This document shows, one piece after another, positions 1 through 7,365 of a stretch of DNA of 36,032 nucleotides. The notes below the pieces were generated by a model. It saw only the letters and a list, made by a program, of their open reading frames with translations. It made no database searches and was not told where the DNA came from. Numbering within the stretch: the first letter of the stretch is position 1; every line of letters starts with the position of its first letter. Both the position numbers and the translations under genes were made by a program. This stretch comes from Nitrospirota bacterium. Lineage in GTDB: Bacteria; Nitrospirota; Thermodesulfovibrionia; Thermodesulfovibrionales; UBA9159. The stretch covers positions 1-36,032 of the forward strand of contig JAMCWJ010000067.1 in the NCBI GenBank assembly GCA_023475105.1, written 5' to 3'.

Positions 1-715
1 CCATGATATGGTGCAGAGCGCCGGGAGCATCTAGTCGGGCTCGCCGTGGCATGGGATGATTTTATTCCGGCAATCATAACTATGTCAAGTTATTTGCACT
101 AAATGCATCAACGTCCCCCTCTCCTTTTGTACTTGATGAAGAAGAAAGAACCCTTCGATCCAGCACATCTCAACAAGGAGGATATCAAAATAACTGAACT
201 GGGAGAGCCCCCTAAAAACTGACCTTTGACGCAGAGAGCCCGAGAACGGTTTAGTTGAGGCGAACGACCTCGTGAAGAACAATACAGGGCCTCTCACTGA
301 GCTTGAGAATCTGAATAAGGGATGATGGGCGGTCCGTAGGACATGCCGGATAAACGCAACGATCAGGGATCAGGCTCCATTGAAGTGAGAGAATGCGTCC
401 AGAAAAGTATTATCCTCTCCATGGATACACGGCAGGCTATTGTCCCCGGCGAGTTGGAGAAAAAAGATCCTTGATAAATAATGAAATCCCTCAGCTCATT
501 TTTTACCTTGACAGAAAGTACCATAGGATGTTCTACAATCGGAACTCCTCGTTGCTGAGATGATGCTCTCAGTATCAGTTATCAGGTGAATAAGCGACTT
601 CCTACGCGATATTGCCTCTTAGACCCTTAATTATTTTCTTAGCCCGAGCCGGACCTTCGTTCCCTGCCTTCGGCAATTTATTGACGCTTTCCTACGTCAT
701 CCGGACACCGCGGGA

Positions 716-761
716 TAATAAAAAGGCAAAAGCCCCGGAGCGGAGCGAGAATGAGCCCGGG
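716..761 (-). terminator. Probable intrinsic terminator of the liv operon
   Basis: Read on the minus strand, the arms CCCGG (from 757-761) and CCGGG (from 734-738) form a hairpin with a loop of about 18 nt. A T-rich tail of the form CTTTTGCCTTTTTATTA follows. It lies about 40 bases beyond the livF stop, where the operon should end. The stem is short, so this is a moderate call. The loop lies inside a sequence that recurs at 12853-12893. Confidence 0.4.
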
Positions 762-777
762 ACTCTATCCCGCCTGA
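742..777. repeat. Short intergenic repeat, copy 1
   Basis: This segment resembles 12857-12893 in the same orientation. Both read, on the plus strand, GCG(A/G)GAATG(A/G)GC followed by CGGG, then CTCT and TCCCGCCT. Roughly four fifths of positions agree by eye. Both copies lie between genes. The function is unknown; here it overlaps the probable liv terminator. Confidence 0.4.
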
Positions 778-801
778 ATCATAAAACCGCCCTTGGTGGG
801 C

Positions 802-1515
802 CTATCCGCCAAGATATGCCTCTCTCACCCGGGGGCTCCCTCTCAGCTCTTCCCCCGTCCCTGACAGGGTAATTACCCCTGTCTCAAGCACGTATCCCCG
901 GGATGCGGTCTGGAGCGCCATGTTCGCATTCTGCTCGACGAGGAGGATCGCGATTCCCTCCCTGTTGATTTCTACGAGCATGCGCATGATCTCCTGAACG
1001 AGAAGCGGAGAAAGTCCCATCGAAGGCTCGTCGAGAAGCAGCATCGTCCCCTTGCTCATAAGCGCACGGGCCAGGGCAAGCATCTGCTGTTCCCCGCCCG
1101 AGAGCGTTCCCCCGGGCTGGTTCCGACGCTCTTCCAGCCGCGGGAACAGCGCAAAGACGCGTTTGTAATCCTTCGCGATTCCCGCCTTGTCCTTTCGCTG
1201 CCATGTCGCAAGCCTGAGGTTTTCGAGGACCGTGAGGTTGCCGAAGATGCCGCGGCCTTCGGGCACATGGGCAACACCCATCCCGACGATCCTGTGGGCG
1301 GGCACACCCTGCAGGTCCCGTCCCTTGTAAACGATGGAGCCGCTGTATGGCACGGTCGCGGAGACGGCACCGAGGGTCGAGGTCTTGCCTGCCCCGTTCG
1401 CTCCGACGAAGGCGACGATCTCGCCTCCAAAAACGTCGAAGGAGATGCCTTTCACCGCGCTGACCGGACCGTACTGCACGCAGAGATCCTCCACCTCGAG
1501 CACTTTGTCGTTCAC
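802..1515 (-). CDS. livF: Branched-chain amino acid ABC transporter, ATP-binding protein LivF
   Basis: LivF is one of the two cytoplasmic ATPases that power branched-chain amino acid (or similar amide) import through LivHM. The 237-residue protein has the Walker A motif GANGAGKT at 38-45, the ABC signature LSGGEQQ at 138-144, Walker B LLLDEP at 159-164 and the switch His region replaced by LLVEQNA, as is usual in LivF. The length matches the family. The start codon overlaps the end of livG by four bases (ATGA), which suggests translational coupling. It is the last gene of livKHMGF. The substrate cannot be fixed from sequence, because the family also includes urea and aromatic-compound importers. 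Confidence 0.95.
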   Translation of the reverse strand: MNDKVLEVEDLCVQYGPVSAVKGISFDVFGGEIVAFVGANGAGKTSTLGAVSATVPYSGSIVYKGRDLQGVPAHRIVGMGVAHVPEGRGIFGNLTVLENLRLATWQRKDKAGIAKDYKRVFALFPRLEERRNQPGGTLSGGEQQMLALARALMSKGTMLLLDEPSMGLSPLLVQEIMRMLVEINREGIAILLVEQNANMALQTASRGYVLETGVITLSGTGEELRGSPRVREAYLGG

Positions 1516-2282
1516 CGGACCGCCTTCTCGCCCAGATAGGCCTCAAGCACTGCGGGATCTGTCTGAATCTCCTGCGGGGTCCCGTCGGCAATGGTCGCGC
1601 CGAAATCGAGGGCGATGATGCGTCTGCAAATCCCCATCACCAGACGCATCTGGTGCTCGATCAGAATAATGGTGAGTCCGAATTCACGCTGTGTCCATCG
1701 GATGAAGTCCATCAGCTCGTCGACCTCGCGGGGATTCATCCCTGCGGCAGGTTCGTCCAGAAGCAGGAGTTCCGGCTCGGTCGCAAGGGCCCTCGCGATC
1801 TCGAGTCTCTTCTGCAGCCCGTAGGGGAGGTTCTTCGCCCTCTCACCGGAAAGGTGGCCCATCCTGAAAAGGGCGAGCAGCTCATCCGAATGTCTGCGGA
1901 TGCGTCTCTCTTCTTCCCGATAACGGCCTGCATGGAGCAGGGCCTCTGCAGGCGTGTAACGGACCCTCCCGTAATGGGCGACACGGATGTTGTCCAGAAC
2001 CGTCAGCTCGTTGAAAAGCCGAATATTCTGGAAGGTCCTCACGATACCCATCCGGACGATGCGGTCAGGGGACTTTCCGACGATCTCGGCGTCCCTGAAA
2101 AGGATGCTGCCCCGCGTCGCACGGCACACCCCGGTGATGATATTGAAGAGTGTCGTCTTGCCCGCCCCGTTTGGGCCGATGATCCCGAGAAGCTCATCGC
2201 GGTCGAGGCTGAGGTTGAAATCCGTCACTGCGCAGAGGCCCCCGAAAAAGTGCGTGATCCCCGAAGCCCTGAGGAGCGTCAT
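1512..2282 (-). CDS. livG: Branched-chain amino acid ABC transporter, ATP-binding protein LivG
   Basis: LivG is the second ATPase of the Liv importer. It has Walker A GPNGAGKT at residues 36-43 and the LivG-specific motif RTFQNIRLF after the first domain. The signature is degenerate (NLPYGLQKRLEIARAL), as in most LivG proteins, and is followed by LLLDEPAAGMNP. The 256-residue length is normal. It begins one base after the livM stop codon and overlaps livF by four bases, so the genes are tightly coupled. The C-terminal extension after VLEAYLGE is short. Confidence 0.95.
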   Translation of the reverse strand: MTLLRASGITHFFGGLCAVTDFNLSLDRDELLGIIGPNGAGKTTLFNIITGVCRATRGSILFRDAEIVGKSPDRIVRMGIVRTFQNIRLFNELTVLDNIRVAHYGRVRYTPAEALLHAGRYREEERRIRRHSDELLALFRMGHLSGERAKNLPYGLQKRLEIARALATEPELLLLDEPAAGMNPREVDELMDFIRWTQREFGLTIILIEHQMRLVMGICRRIIALDFGATIADGTPQEIQTDPAVLEAYLGEKAVR

Positions 2283-2283
2283 C

Positions 2284-3342
2284 TCATTCGTCCTTCCGTT
2301 TCCCGCCGAAACCGTTTGCGCCGCGCGAATTGCGGAGACCGTTTAAGCCGTTTGGACTGCTTAACCGGTCCGCCGCAGGCTCCAGCCAGGGGAGTTCCCT
2401 GAGTCCCATGATCCCCCGAGGTCTGAACAGCATGAGGAGGACAAGCATCAGAGGCATCAGGACCATCCTCCAGATTTCGAGCGGCCTCAGCGCCTCGAGC
2501 AGGAAGGTGTATGCGGTCGCTCCCAGGATGGAGCCCGCAATCGAACCGATTCCCCCGAGATATACCATGACGAGCACGTCCGTGGATTTTATGATATCGA
2601 ACATGCGCGGATTGATAAACTGCAGCACGTGGGCAAAGAGAGCTCCCGCCACCCCTGCAAAAAAGGATGAGACGACGAAGGCAATGAGTTTCACGTGGCG
2701 CGTATTGACGCCCATGAGGCCGCTCGCTATCTCGTCCTCACGGATCGAGAGCACCCCCCTGCCGTAGCGGGAATAGATCAGGTTGCGGATAATCCAGACC
2801 GTCGCGACCGTCCAGAAAAAGGTCCAGGGGAGCGTCGTGAGCTTGTCCATTCCGAGAAAACCCCTTGCGCCGCCAACGGAATCGATATTCTCGAGCGCGG
2901 ACTTTACGATCATCACGAATGCAAGGGTCACGATGGCGAGGTAGTCGCCCCTCGTGCGGAAGGAAGGGATCGCGACGACGAGTCCGAGAAGTCCCGCTCC
3001 GAGCCCGCCTGCCACGACCGCGGCAGGGAAGGCCCATGCCAGAGCCCCCGCAGGGAAGACCTTCACCGTGAGAAACGATGCGATGTAGGCCCCCGCAGAC
3101 ATGAATCCTGCATGGCCCACGGAAAATTCGCCCATGTATCCGTTGACGAGGTTGAGGCTGAGGGCGAGGATGATGTTGATGCCGAGGTACACGAGTATGA
3201 GCTGGATATACTGATCCAGCAGGTCGAAATGGGGGATCGCAAAAGAGAGAACGGATCCGGAGACAAGAAACACGGGCAGCACCCACCGCCCCTGACTCCG
3301 CTCTTTTCCTGTGAGGTCTTTTTTCAGAAAGGCCCGCCCCAT
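2284..3342 (-). CDS. livM: Branched-chain amino acid ABC transporter permease LivM
   Basis: LivM is an inner-membrane permease subunit that pairs with LivH. The 352-residue protein is hydrophobic with many predicted membrane helices. It carries typical family stretches: LALSLNLVNGYMGEFSVGHA near 60-80, TRGDYLAIVTLAF, and the cytoplasmic EAA-like loop SIREDEIASGLMGVN that contacts the ATPases. The C-terminus has a basic, Asn/Gly-rich tail (about 325-352) that looks unstructured. It starts seven bases after the livH stop codon. Confidence 0.94.
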   Translation of the reverse strand: MGRAFLKKDLTGKERSQGRWVLPVFLVSGSVLSFAIPHFDLLDQYIQLILVYLGINIILALSLNLVNGYMGEFSVGHAGFMSAGAYIASFLTVKVFPAGALAWAFPAAVVAGGLGAGLLGLVVAIPSFRTRGDYLAIVTLAFVMIVKSALENIDSVGGARGFLGMDKLTTLPWTFFWTVATVWIIRNLIYSRYGRGVLSIREDEIASGLMGVNTRHVKLIAFVVSSFFAGVAGALFAHVLQFINPRMFDIIKSTDVLVMVYLGGIGSIAGSILGATAYTFLLEALRPLEIWRMVLMPLMLVLLMLFRPRGIMGLRELPWLEPAADRLSSPNGLNGLRNSRGANGFGGKRKDE

Positions 3343-3349
3343 TCTCTTC

Positions 3350-4231
3350 TCACACCTTCTCCGTCCTCGGCCTTCCGTAGATGCCGTAAGGCCTGAATAT
3401 CAGAAGAACGAGAAGAAGCGAAAAGGAGACGAAGTCGCGATAGGTCGAGGGCAGGAATGCCGTCGTCAGGACCTCGACCCCGCCGAGTATGTAGCCGCCG
3501 ACCATTGCGCCGCGGATATTGCCGATCCCTCCCACAACCGCCGATATGAACGCCTTCCATCCCACGATAATCCCCATGTAAGGGTCGATCACCGGATACG
3601 CCATGGCGTACATCATGCCCGCGGCCCCCCCAAGGCCGCTTCCGAGGGCAAAGGTGACGGAAATGACATAATTCACGGGAACCCCCATAAGAGGCGCCAC
3701 GTTCCTGTCCCAGGAGATGGCGCGCATCGCCATTCCGACCTTGGTGTGCTGCACGATGAAGTGCAGAACCAGCATGAGAACGACGGAGAGGAACACAACG
3801 ACCACCTGCAGGGACGAGACCGTGACCGCTCCCGCGGACCAGCTCGTGTTGGCGATAATCGTGGGGATGTGTTTCGGATAAGGGCTCAGGGCAAGGGTGA
3901 AATTCTCGAGGAAGATCCCGACGCCGAGTGCCGTGATGACTGCCGAGACCCGGGGGGCCGAACGCAGGGGCTTGTAGGCGACCCTTTCCACGGCCACCCC
4001 CAGCGCAGCCACCCCGGCCATCGAGATGAGGAGCGCCGGCACGAACGGGATCCCCATGAACGTAACGACGATGAAACAGAGGAAGGCGCCGACCATAAAG
4101 AAGTCCCCGTGCGCAAAATTGATCAGTGAGAGGACGCCGTAGACCATGGTGTAGCCGAGCGCAATGAGGGCATAGATGCTGCCCAACTGGAGGGCGTTCA
4201 GGCCCTGCTGGATCAGATAAATCAAGCCCAA
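3350..4231 (-). CDS. livH: Branched-chain amino acid ABC transporter permease LivH
   Basis: LivH is the partner inner-membrane permease. The 293-residue protein opens with the hallmark LIQQGLNALQLGSIYALIAL and continues GYTMVYGVLSLINFAHGDFF, followed by about eight membrane helices and the coupling-loop sequence MRAISWDRNVAPLMGVPVN. The length is normal. It lies 75 bases downstream of livK and 7 bases upstream of livM in one operon. Confidence 0.95.
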   Translation of the reverse strand: MGLIYLIQQGLNALQLGSIYALIALGYTMVYGVLSLINFAHGDFFMVGAFLCFIVVTFMGIPFVPALLISMAGVAALGVAVERVAYKPLRSAPRVSAVITALGVGIFLENFTLALSPYPKHIPTIIANTSWSAGAVTVSSLQVVVVFLSVVLMLVLHFIVQHTKVGMAMRAISWDRNVAPLMGVPVNYVISVTFALGSGLGGAAGMMYAMAYPVIDPYMGIIVGWKAFISAVVGGIGNIRGAMVGGYILGGVEVLTTAFLPSTYRDFVSFSLLLVLLIFRPYGIYGRPRTEKV

Positions 4232-4306
4232 ACTCCGCGGCAGGACGGGCGCGGGGACAAAGGAGATGCCGCGCGTCTTCCCGCGGCCCGGAGGAACCGG
4301 GACTCC

Positions 4307-5476
4307 CTACGGTTGGGCATCAGCGAACCAGACGAACTTCTCACCCTGTATCCGGACCACCACGGCGCTCTTGATCGGGTCTCCCGAACCTTCGCGGAAC
4401 TGCATCTTCCCCGTGACGCCTTCATAGCCCTGTATCCCGGCCAGTGCGTTCCGCACCGAGTCACGGTCGAGCTTCCCCGCGCCGGCCAATGCCTGCCGGA
4501 GAAGTCCGAAGGAATCATAGGTGAGCGCGGCGACGTCATCGGGGGTTTTTCCGTAGGCAACGGTATATGCCTGGATGAATTTCTTAGCGGCGGGGGCAGC
4601 GGAGTCCGGGGAATAGTGCGTGGTGAAATAATATCCCTCACAGTCGCTGCCGCAGAGCTTTGTAAGGTCCTGGCTCCCCCAGGAATCGCTGCCGAGGAAG
4701 GGCGTCCTGATGCCGAGGCGGTGGGCTTGCTGGACCTGCAGCGGCACTTCGTTGTAATAATTGGGGAGAAAGATGACGTCCGGCCCTGCGCTCTTCATCT
4801 TGGTGAGCTGGGCGGAGAAATCCTTGTCATTGGTGGTGTACGACTCAAAAGCCACTACCTGCCCGCCGTTTTCCTCAAAGGTATTCTTGAAGAATTCCGC
4901 TATCCCCTTGTTGTAATCGGAGGCGACGTCGTACAGCACCGCCGCCTTCTTTGCCTTCATGGTATTCAGGGCGAACTTTGCGACGACGCGGCCCTGAAAG
5001 GGATCGATAAAGGCCGCGCGAAAGACGTATCTCTTCGGCGCACCCGTCTTGGCATCGAGGGTGGTCTTGGGATTGGTCGACCAGGGCGTGATAAGGACGA
5101 CCTTTGCGCTTTCGGCGATCTCGGAAGCAGGGATGGCATTGCTGCTCGAGTTGGGGCCGACAATCGCCACCACGCCCTTCTGCGTGATAAGCTTCTGGGC
5201 GGAAGAGGCGGCCTGGTCGGGTTTGCTCGCGCTGTCCTCGATGAAGAGTTCGACCTTATATTTCCTGCCACCGATCTCGATGCCCCCTGCGTCGTTGATC
5301 TCTTTGACCGCCATTTCCGAGGCATTCCTGCATGAAGCGCCCACGGCAGGGATATCACCGGTCAACTCTGCGATCACGCCGACCTTTATCGAGGAATCCC
5401 CGTCTTTGCGGCACCCCGCAAAGACGACGCCGATTACCGCCGTGAACAGCACGATGCTTATCACTGTCCTTTTCAA
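4307..5476 (-). CDS. livK: Branched-chain amino acid ABC transporter, substrate-binding lipoprotein
   Basis: This is the periplasmic-binding-protein component (type 1 fold, Leu/Ile/Val family), which captures the ligand and delivers it to LivHM. I place the start at a TTG at 5476 because a clear ribosome binding site (GGGAGGTG) lies just upstream. The protein then begins with a lipoprotein signal peptide, MKRTVISIVLFTAVIGVVFA, with the lipobox Cys at residue 22. An upstream ATG at 5557 would bury that signal and lies across the promoter region. Family motifs include IKVGVIAELTGDIPAVG, AIVGPNSSSNAIPASEIAE and PDVIFLPNYYNE. The mature length of about 368 residues is typical. First gene of the liv operon. 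Confidence 0.93.
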   Translation of the reverse strand: MKRTVISIVLFTAVIGVVFAGCRKDGDSSIKVGVIAELTGDIPAVGASCRNASEMAVKEINDAGGIEIGGRKYKVELFIEDSASKPDQAASSAQKLITQKGVVAIVGPNSSSNAIPASEIAESAKVVLITPWSTNPKTTLDAKTGAPKRYVFRAAFIDPFQGRVVAKFALNTMKAKKAAVLYDVASDYNKGIAEFFKNTFEENGGQVVAFESYTTNDKDFSAQLTKMKSAGPDVIFLPNYYNEVPLQVQQAHRLGIRTPFLGSDSWGSQDLTKLCGSDCEGYYFTTHYSPDSAAPAAKKFIQAYTVAYGKTPDDVAALTYDSFGLLRQALAGAGKLDRDSVRNALAGIQGYEGVTGKMQFREGSGDPIKSAVVVRIQGEKFVWFADAQP

Positions 5477-5538
5477 AGAAACACCTCCCGGGGTGGATTT
5501 CGGATCTCTCTTCAGCAGTCCGCGATCGCCTGCCAGGA

Positions 5539-5568
5539 AGTTTAGCACCCGAAACATTTTTCAGTCAA
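5539..5568 (-). promoter_or_regulatory. Sigma-70-type promoter of the liv operon
   Basis: On the minus strand, TTGACT (5568-5563) and TAAACT (5544-5539) are separated by 18 bases. Transcription would start about 50 bases before the TTG start of livK. This supports the TTG start over the upstream ATG, which would lie at or before the transcription start. Readthrough from the cooS operon just upstream on the same strand is also possible. Confidence 0.5.
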
Positions 5569-5623
5569 CGGGGAAACAGCGTCTTTCCCGGAGAAGGAAG
5601 GGACACCCGCACCGTGCCCCGGG

Positions 5624-6865
5624 TTACGCCGGAAATGTCTGGTGCGGGACCGTGCCTACGAAATGAATGTATCCGAGTTCCCCACGTATTGCTTCTTCTT
5701 TGAGACTCCCGATCGGGATCCTGTTCCTGATAAGGTTCGTATAGATTCCCGCATGCGCGACATCTCCGACGAAAACAACCCCCATCAGCACGTCTTCCTT
5801 GAAAACCAGCTTCCGGTAGGTCCCGATCGCGTCATCGACGACCACTTCGTAACCGCTTCCCTCCGGCTCGATGAGCCCGACGGACATCACCGGAATGTCC
5901 ATTATCTCCGTCGCGTTCATGACGCCGAGGAATCCCCGGTACTTGATATTTGCGCCCGCCATATTCCGGCCTGCGATCCTTCCCATCTCCTCGGCGTTCG
6001 TCCAAAGCGCGCTGACGGAAAGCTCGCCGGTCACGAGATCGACGTATTCGACGACGTCCCCGGCGGCATAAACGTCCGGCAGGTTCGTCCGCAGGGCCTC
6101 ATCGATCCTGATCCCCTTCCCGACCTGCACGCCTGAACTTCTGAAAGGCTCGGTATTCGGCCTGGCGCCCGCTGCAATCACCACGATATCCGCATCGATG
6201 AGCGCGCCTGACGAAAGCCTGACGGAGACGATCGTGCCTGACTCACGGACCACTTCTGAGACGGAATCGTTCAGGACGATCCCGATGCCCGCCTTTCTGA
6301 TCGCCTCGGCTACGATCCTCGCCCCTCCCCTGTCGAGCCTTTGGGGAAGGACCTGGTCGCATCGCTCCACGATCGTCACGCCGAGGCCGATATGCCGCAG
6401 GGCGGCCGAGACCTTTGTTCCGACAAACCCTCCGCCCAATACCACCGCCCTCTTTTTCCCCTTTGCACAAGACTTTATCCCGAGGGCATCGTCCATGGTT
6501 CTGAGGGGAAAGACTCCCTCGCCCTGAAATCCCTTGACCTCGGGGATTACGGCGCGGCTCCCCGTTGCGATCAGAAGCCTGTCGTACCCCAGTCTCTTCC
6601 CCGAAGAAAGAAGCGCCTCTTTCGCCGTCACATCGAGACCGGTCACCTTTTCATGCAGGGTCTTCACGCCGTATTTTTCGAGCGGGTCATCGGGAAAGAA
6701 GATATCGATCTCTTCCCGATCGATCAGAAAAGGGATGAGGGGCCTGTAATATGCCTTTGCCTTTTCTTCCGAAACAACCGTGATCTCCGCGAGGGAATCG
6801 TTCGTCCGGATCTCCTTTGCCGCGGTGATTCCCGCAATGCTGCGACCGATAACGAGGTAACGCAT
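5624..6865 (-). CDS. FAD-dependent NAD(P) oxidoreductase of the CODH cluster
   Basis: This is a two-dinucleotide-binding flavoprotein of the NADH oxidase / rubredoxin reductase type. The start is ATG 6865, because the cooF stop and this ATG share one base (TGATG) and MRYLVIGRSIAG begins the FAD-binding fold; longer frames have no support. The NAD(P) site is VVLGGGFVG at about 150, followed by the second FAD motif VYAAGDVVEYVD. The protein has 413 residues. Equivalent genes follow cooS-cooF in several anaerobes and are thought to pass CO-derived electrons from CooF to NAD(P)+. That role is inferred from context; the electron acceptor cannot be read from the sequence. Confidence 0.88.
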   Translation of the reverse strand: MRYLVIGRSIAGITAAKEIRTNDSLAEITVVSEEKAKAYYRPLIPFLIDREEIDIFFPDDPLEKYGVKTLHEKVTGLDVTAKEALLSSGKRLGYDRLLIATGSRAVIPEVKGFQGEGVFPLRTMDDALGIKSCAKGKKRAVVLGGGFVGTKVSAALRHIGLGVTIVERCDQVLPQRLDRGGARIVAEAIRKAGIGIVLNDSVSEVVRESGTIVSVRLSSGALIDADIVVIAAGARPNTEPFRSSGVQVGKGIRIDEALRTNLPDVYAAGDVVEYVDLVTGELSVSALWTNAEEMGRIAGRNMAGANIKYRGFLGVMNATEIMDIPVMSVGLIEPEGSGYEVVVDDAIGTYRKLVFKEDVLMGVVFVGDVAHAGIYTNLIRNRIPIGSLKEEAIRGELGYIHFVGTVPHQTFPA

Positions 6866-7356
6866 CACCCTACCCCCTTCTGCCCAGCGAGGACCAGCCT
6901 CTGCCTCGTCTCTTTCGGCATATCGTCGATATCGACAAGGACCAATGCGCCTGTCGGACACGCAGCGACGCAGGCAGGAGTGTCGAGTTTATGGCAGCGG
7001 TCGCACTTCACCGCGATATGCTTTTCCCTGTCCCTCGTGACCACTCCGAAGGGGCATACCATTATGCACGTCCAGCAGCCGATGCACCGTTCCTTTCTCC
7101 TCCTCACAAAGCCCTTTTCGTCGCGGTAGAGGCAGCCGCTTATGCACGCACGGAGACAGGGTGCGTCTTCGCAGTGCCTGCAGATAATGGGCATCCTGAT
7201 TGCGTCCGTCGACTCGACGAAAAGCCTCTTCATAGGAGGAGGCGACTGGAGCACCGCGGAAAAGAGTGTCTTTTCCTTCGAATGCTGGACTGCGCACCCG
7301 ATTTCGCAGCTTCTGCATCCCATACATCTCTCGGGTATCACGAATACCTGCTTCAT
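6865..7356 (-). CDS. cooF: CooF-like 4Fe-4S electron transfer protein
   Basis: A polyferredoxin that should accept electrons from CooS. Its 16 cysteines fall in four groups (CMGCRSCEIGC, CRHCEDAPCLRAC, CIGCWTCIMVCP, CDRCHKLDTPACVAACP), enough for four [4Fe-4S] clusters, as in CooF and the related HycB/DmsB family. The 163-residue protein starts at ATG 7356, five bases after AGGAGG; a GTG two codons upstream lies inside the ribosome binding site. It begins nine bases after the cooS stop and is coupled to the downstream flavoprotein. Confidence 0.9.
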   Translation of the reverse strand: MKQVFVIPERCMGCRSCEIGCAVQHSKEKTLFSAVLQSPPPMKRLFVESTDAIRMPIICRHCEDAPCLRACISGCLYRDEKGFVRRRKERCIGCWTCIMVCPFGVVTRDREKHIAVKCDRCHKLDTPACVAACPTGALVLVDIDDMPKETRQRLVLAGQKGVG

Positions 7357-7365
7357 ATCCACCTC

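Larger units (their letters stand above)
1..801. other. Intergenic stretch with no supported gene
   Basis: No open frame here has a good ribosome binding site together with recognisable protein features. The short frames near 85-297 and 612-872 have unnatural composition and I leave them out. The right part (716-777) holds a terminator-like hairpin and one copy of a short intergenic repeat. The left part could be decayed sequence, but I recognise no family in it. Confidence 0.5.

Noticed and set aside
508..539. TTGACA and TACAAT at 508-539 as a promoter.
   Set aside because: The spacer is 20 bases and no gene lies downstream on the plus strand.
5606..5648. CCCGCACC / GGTGCGGG inverted repeat at the end of the flavoprotein gene as a terminator.
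   Set aside because: The loop is long (27 bases), there is no T-run, and part of the stem lies in coding sequence.
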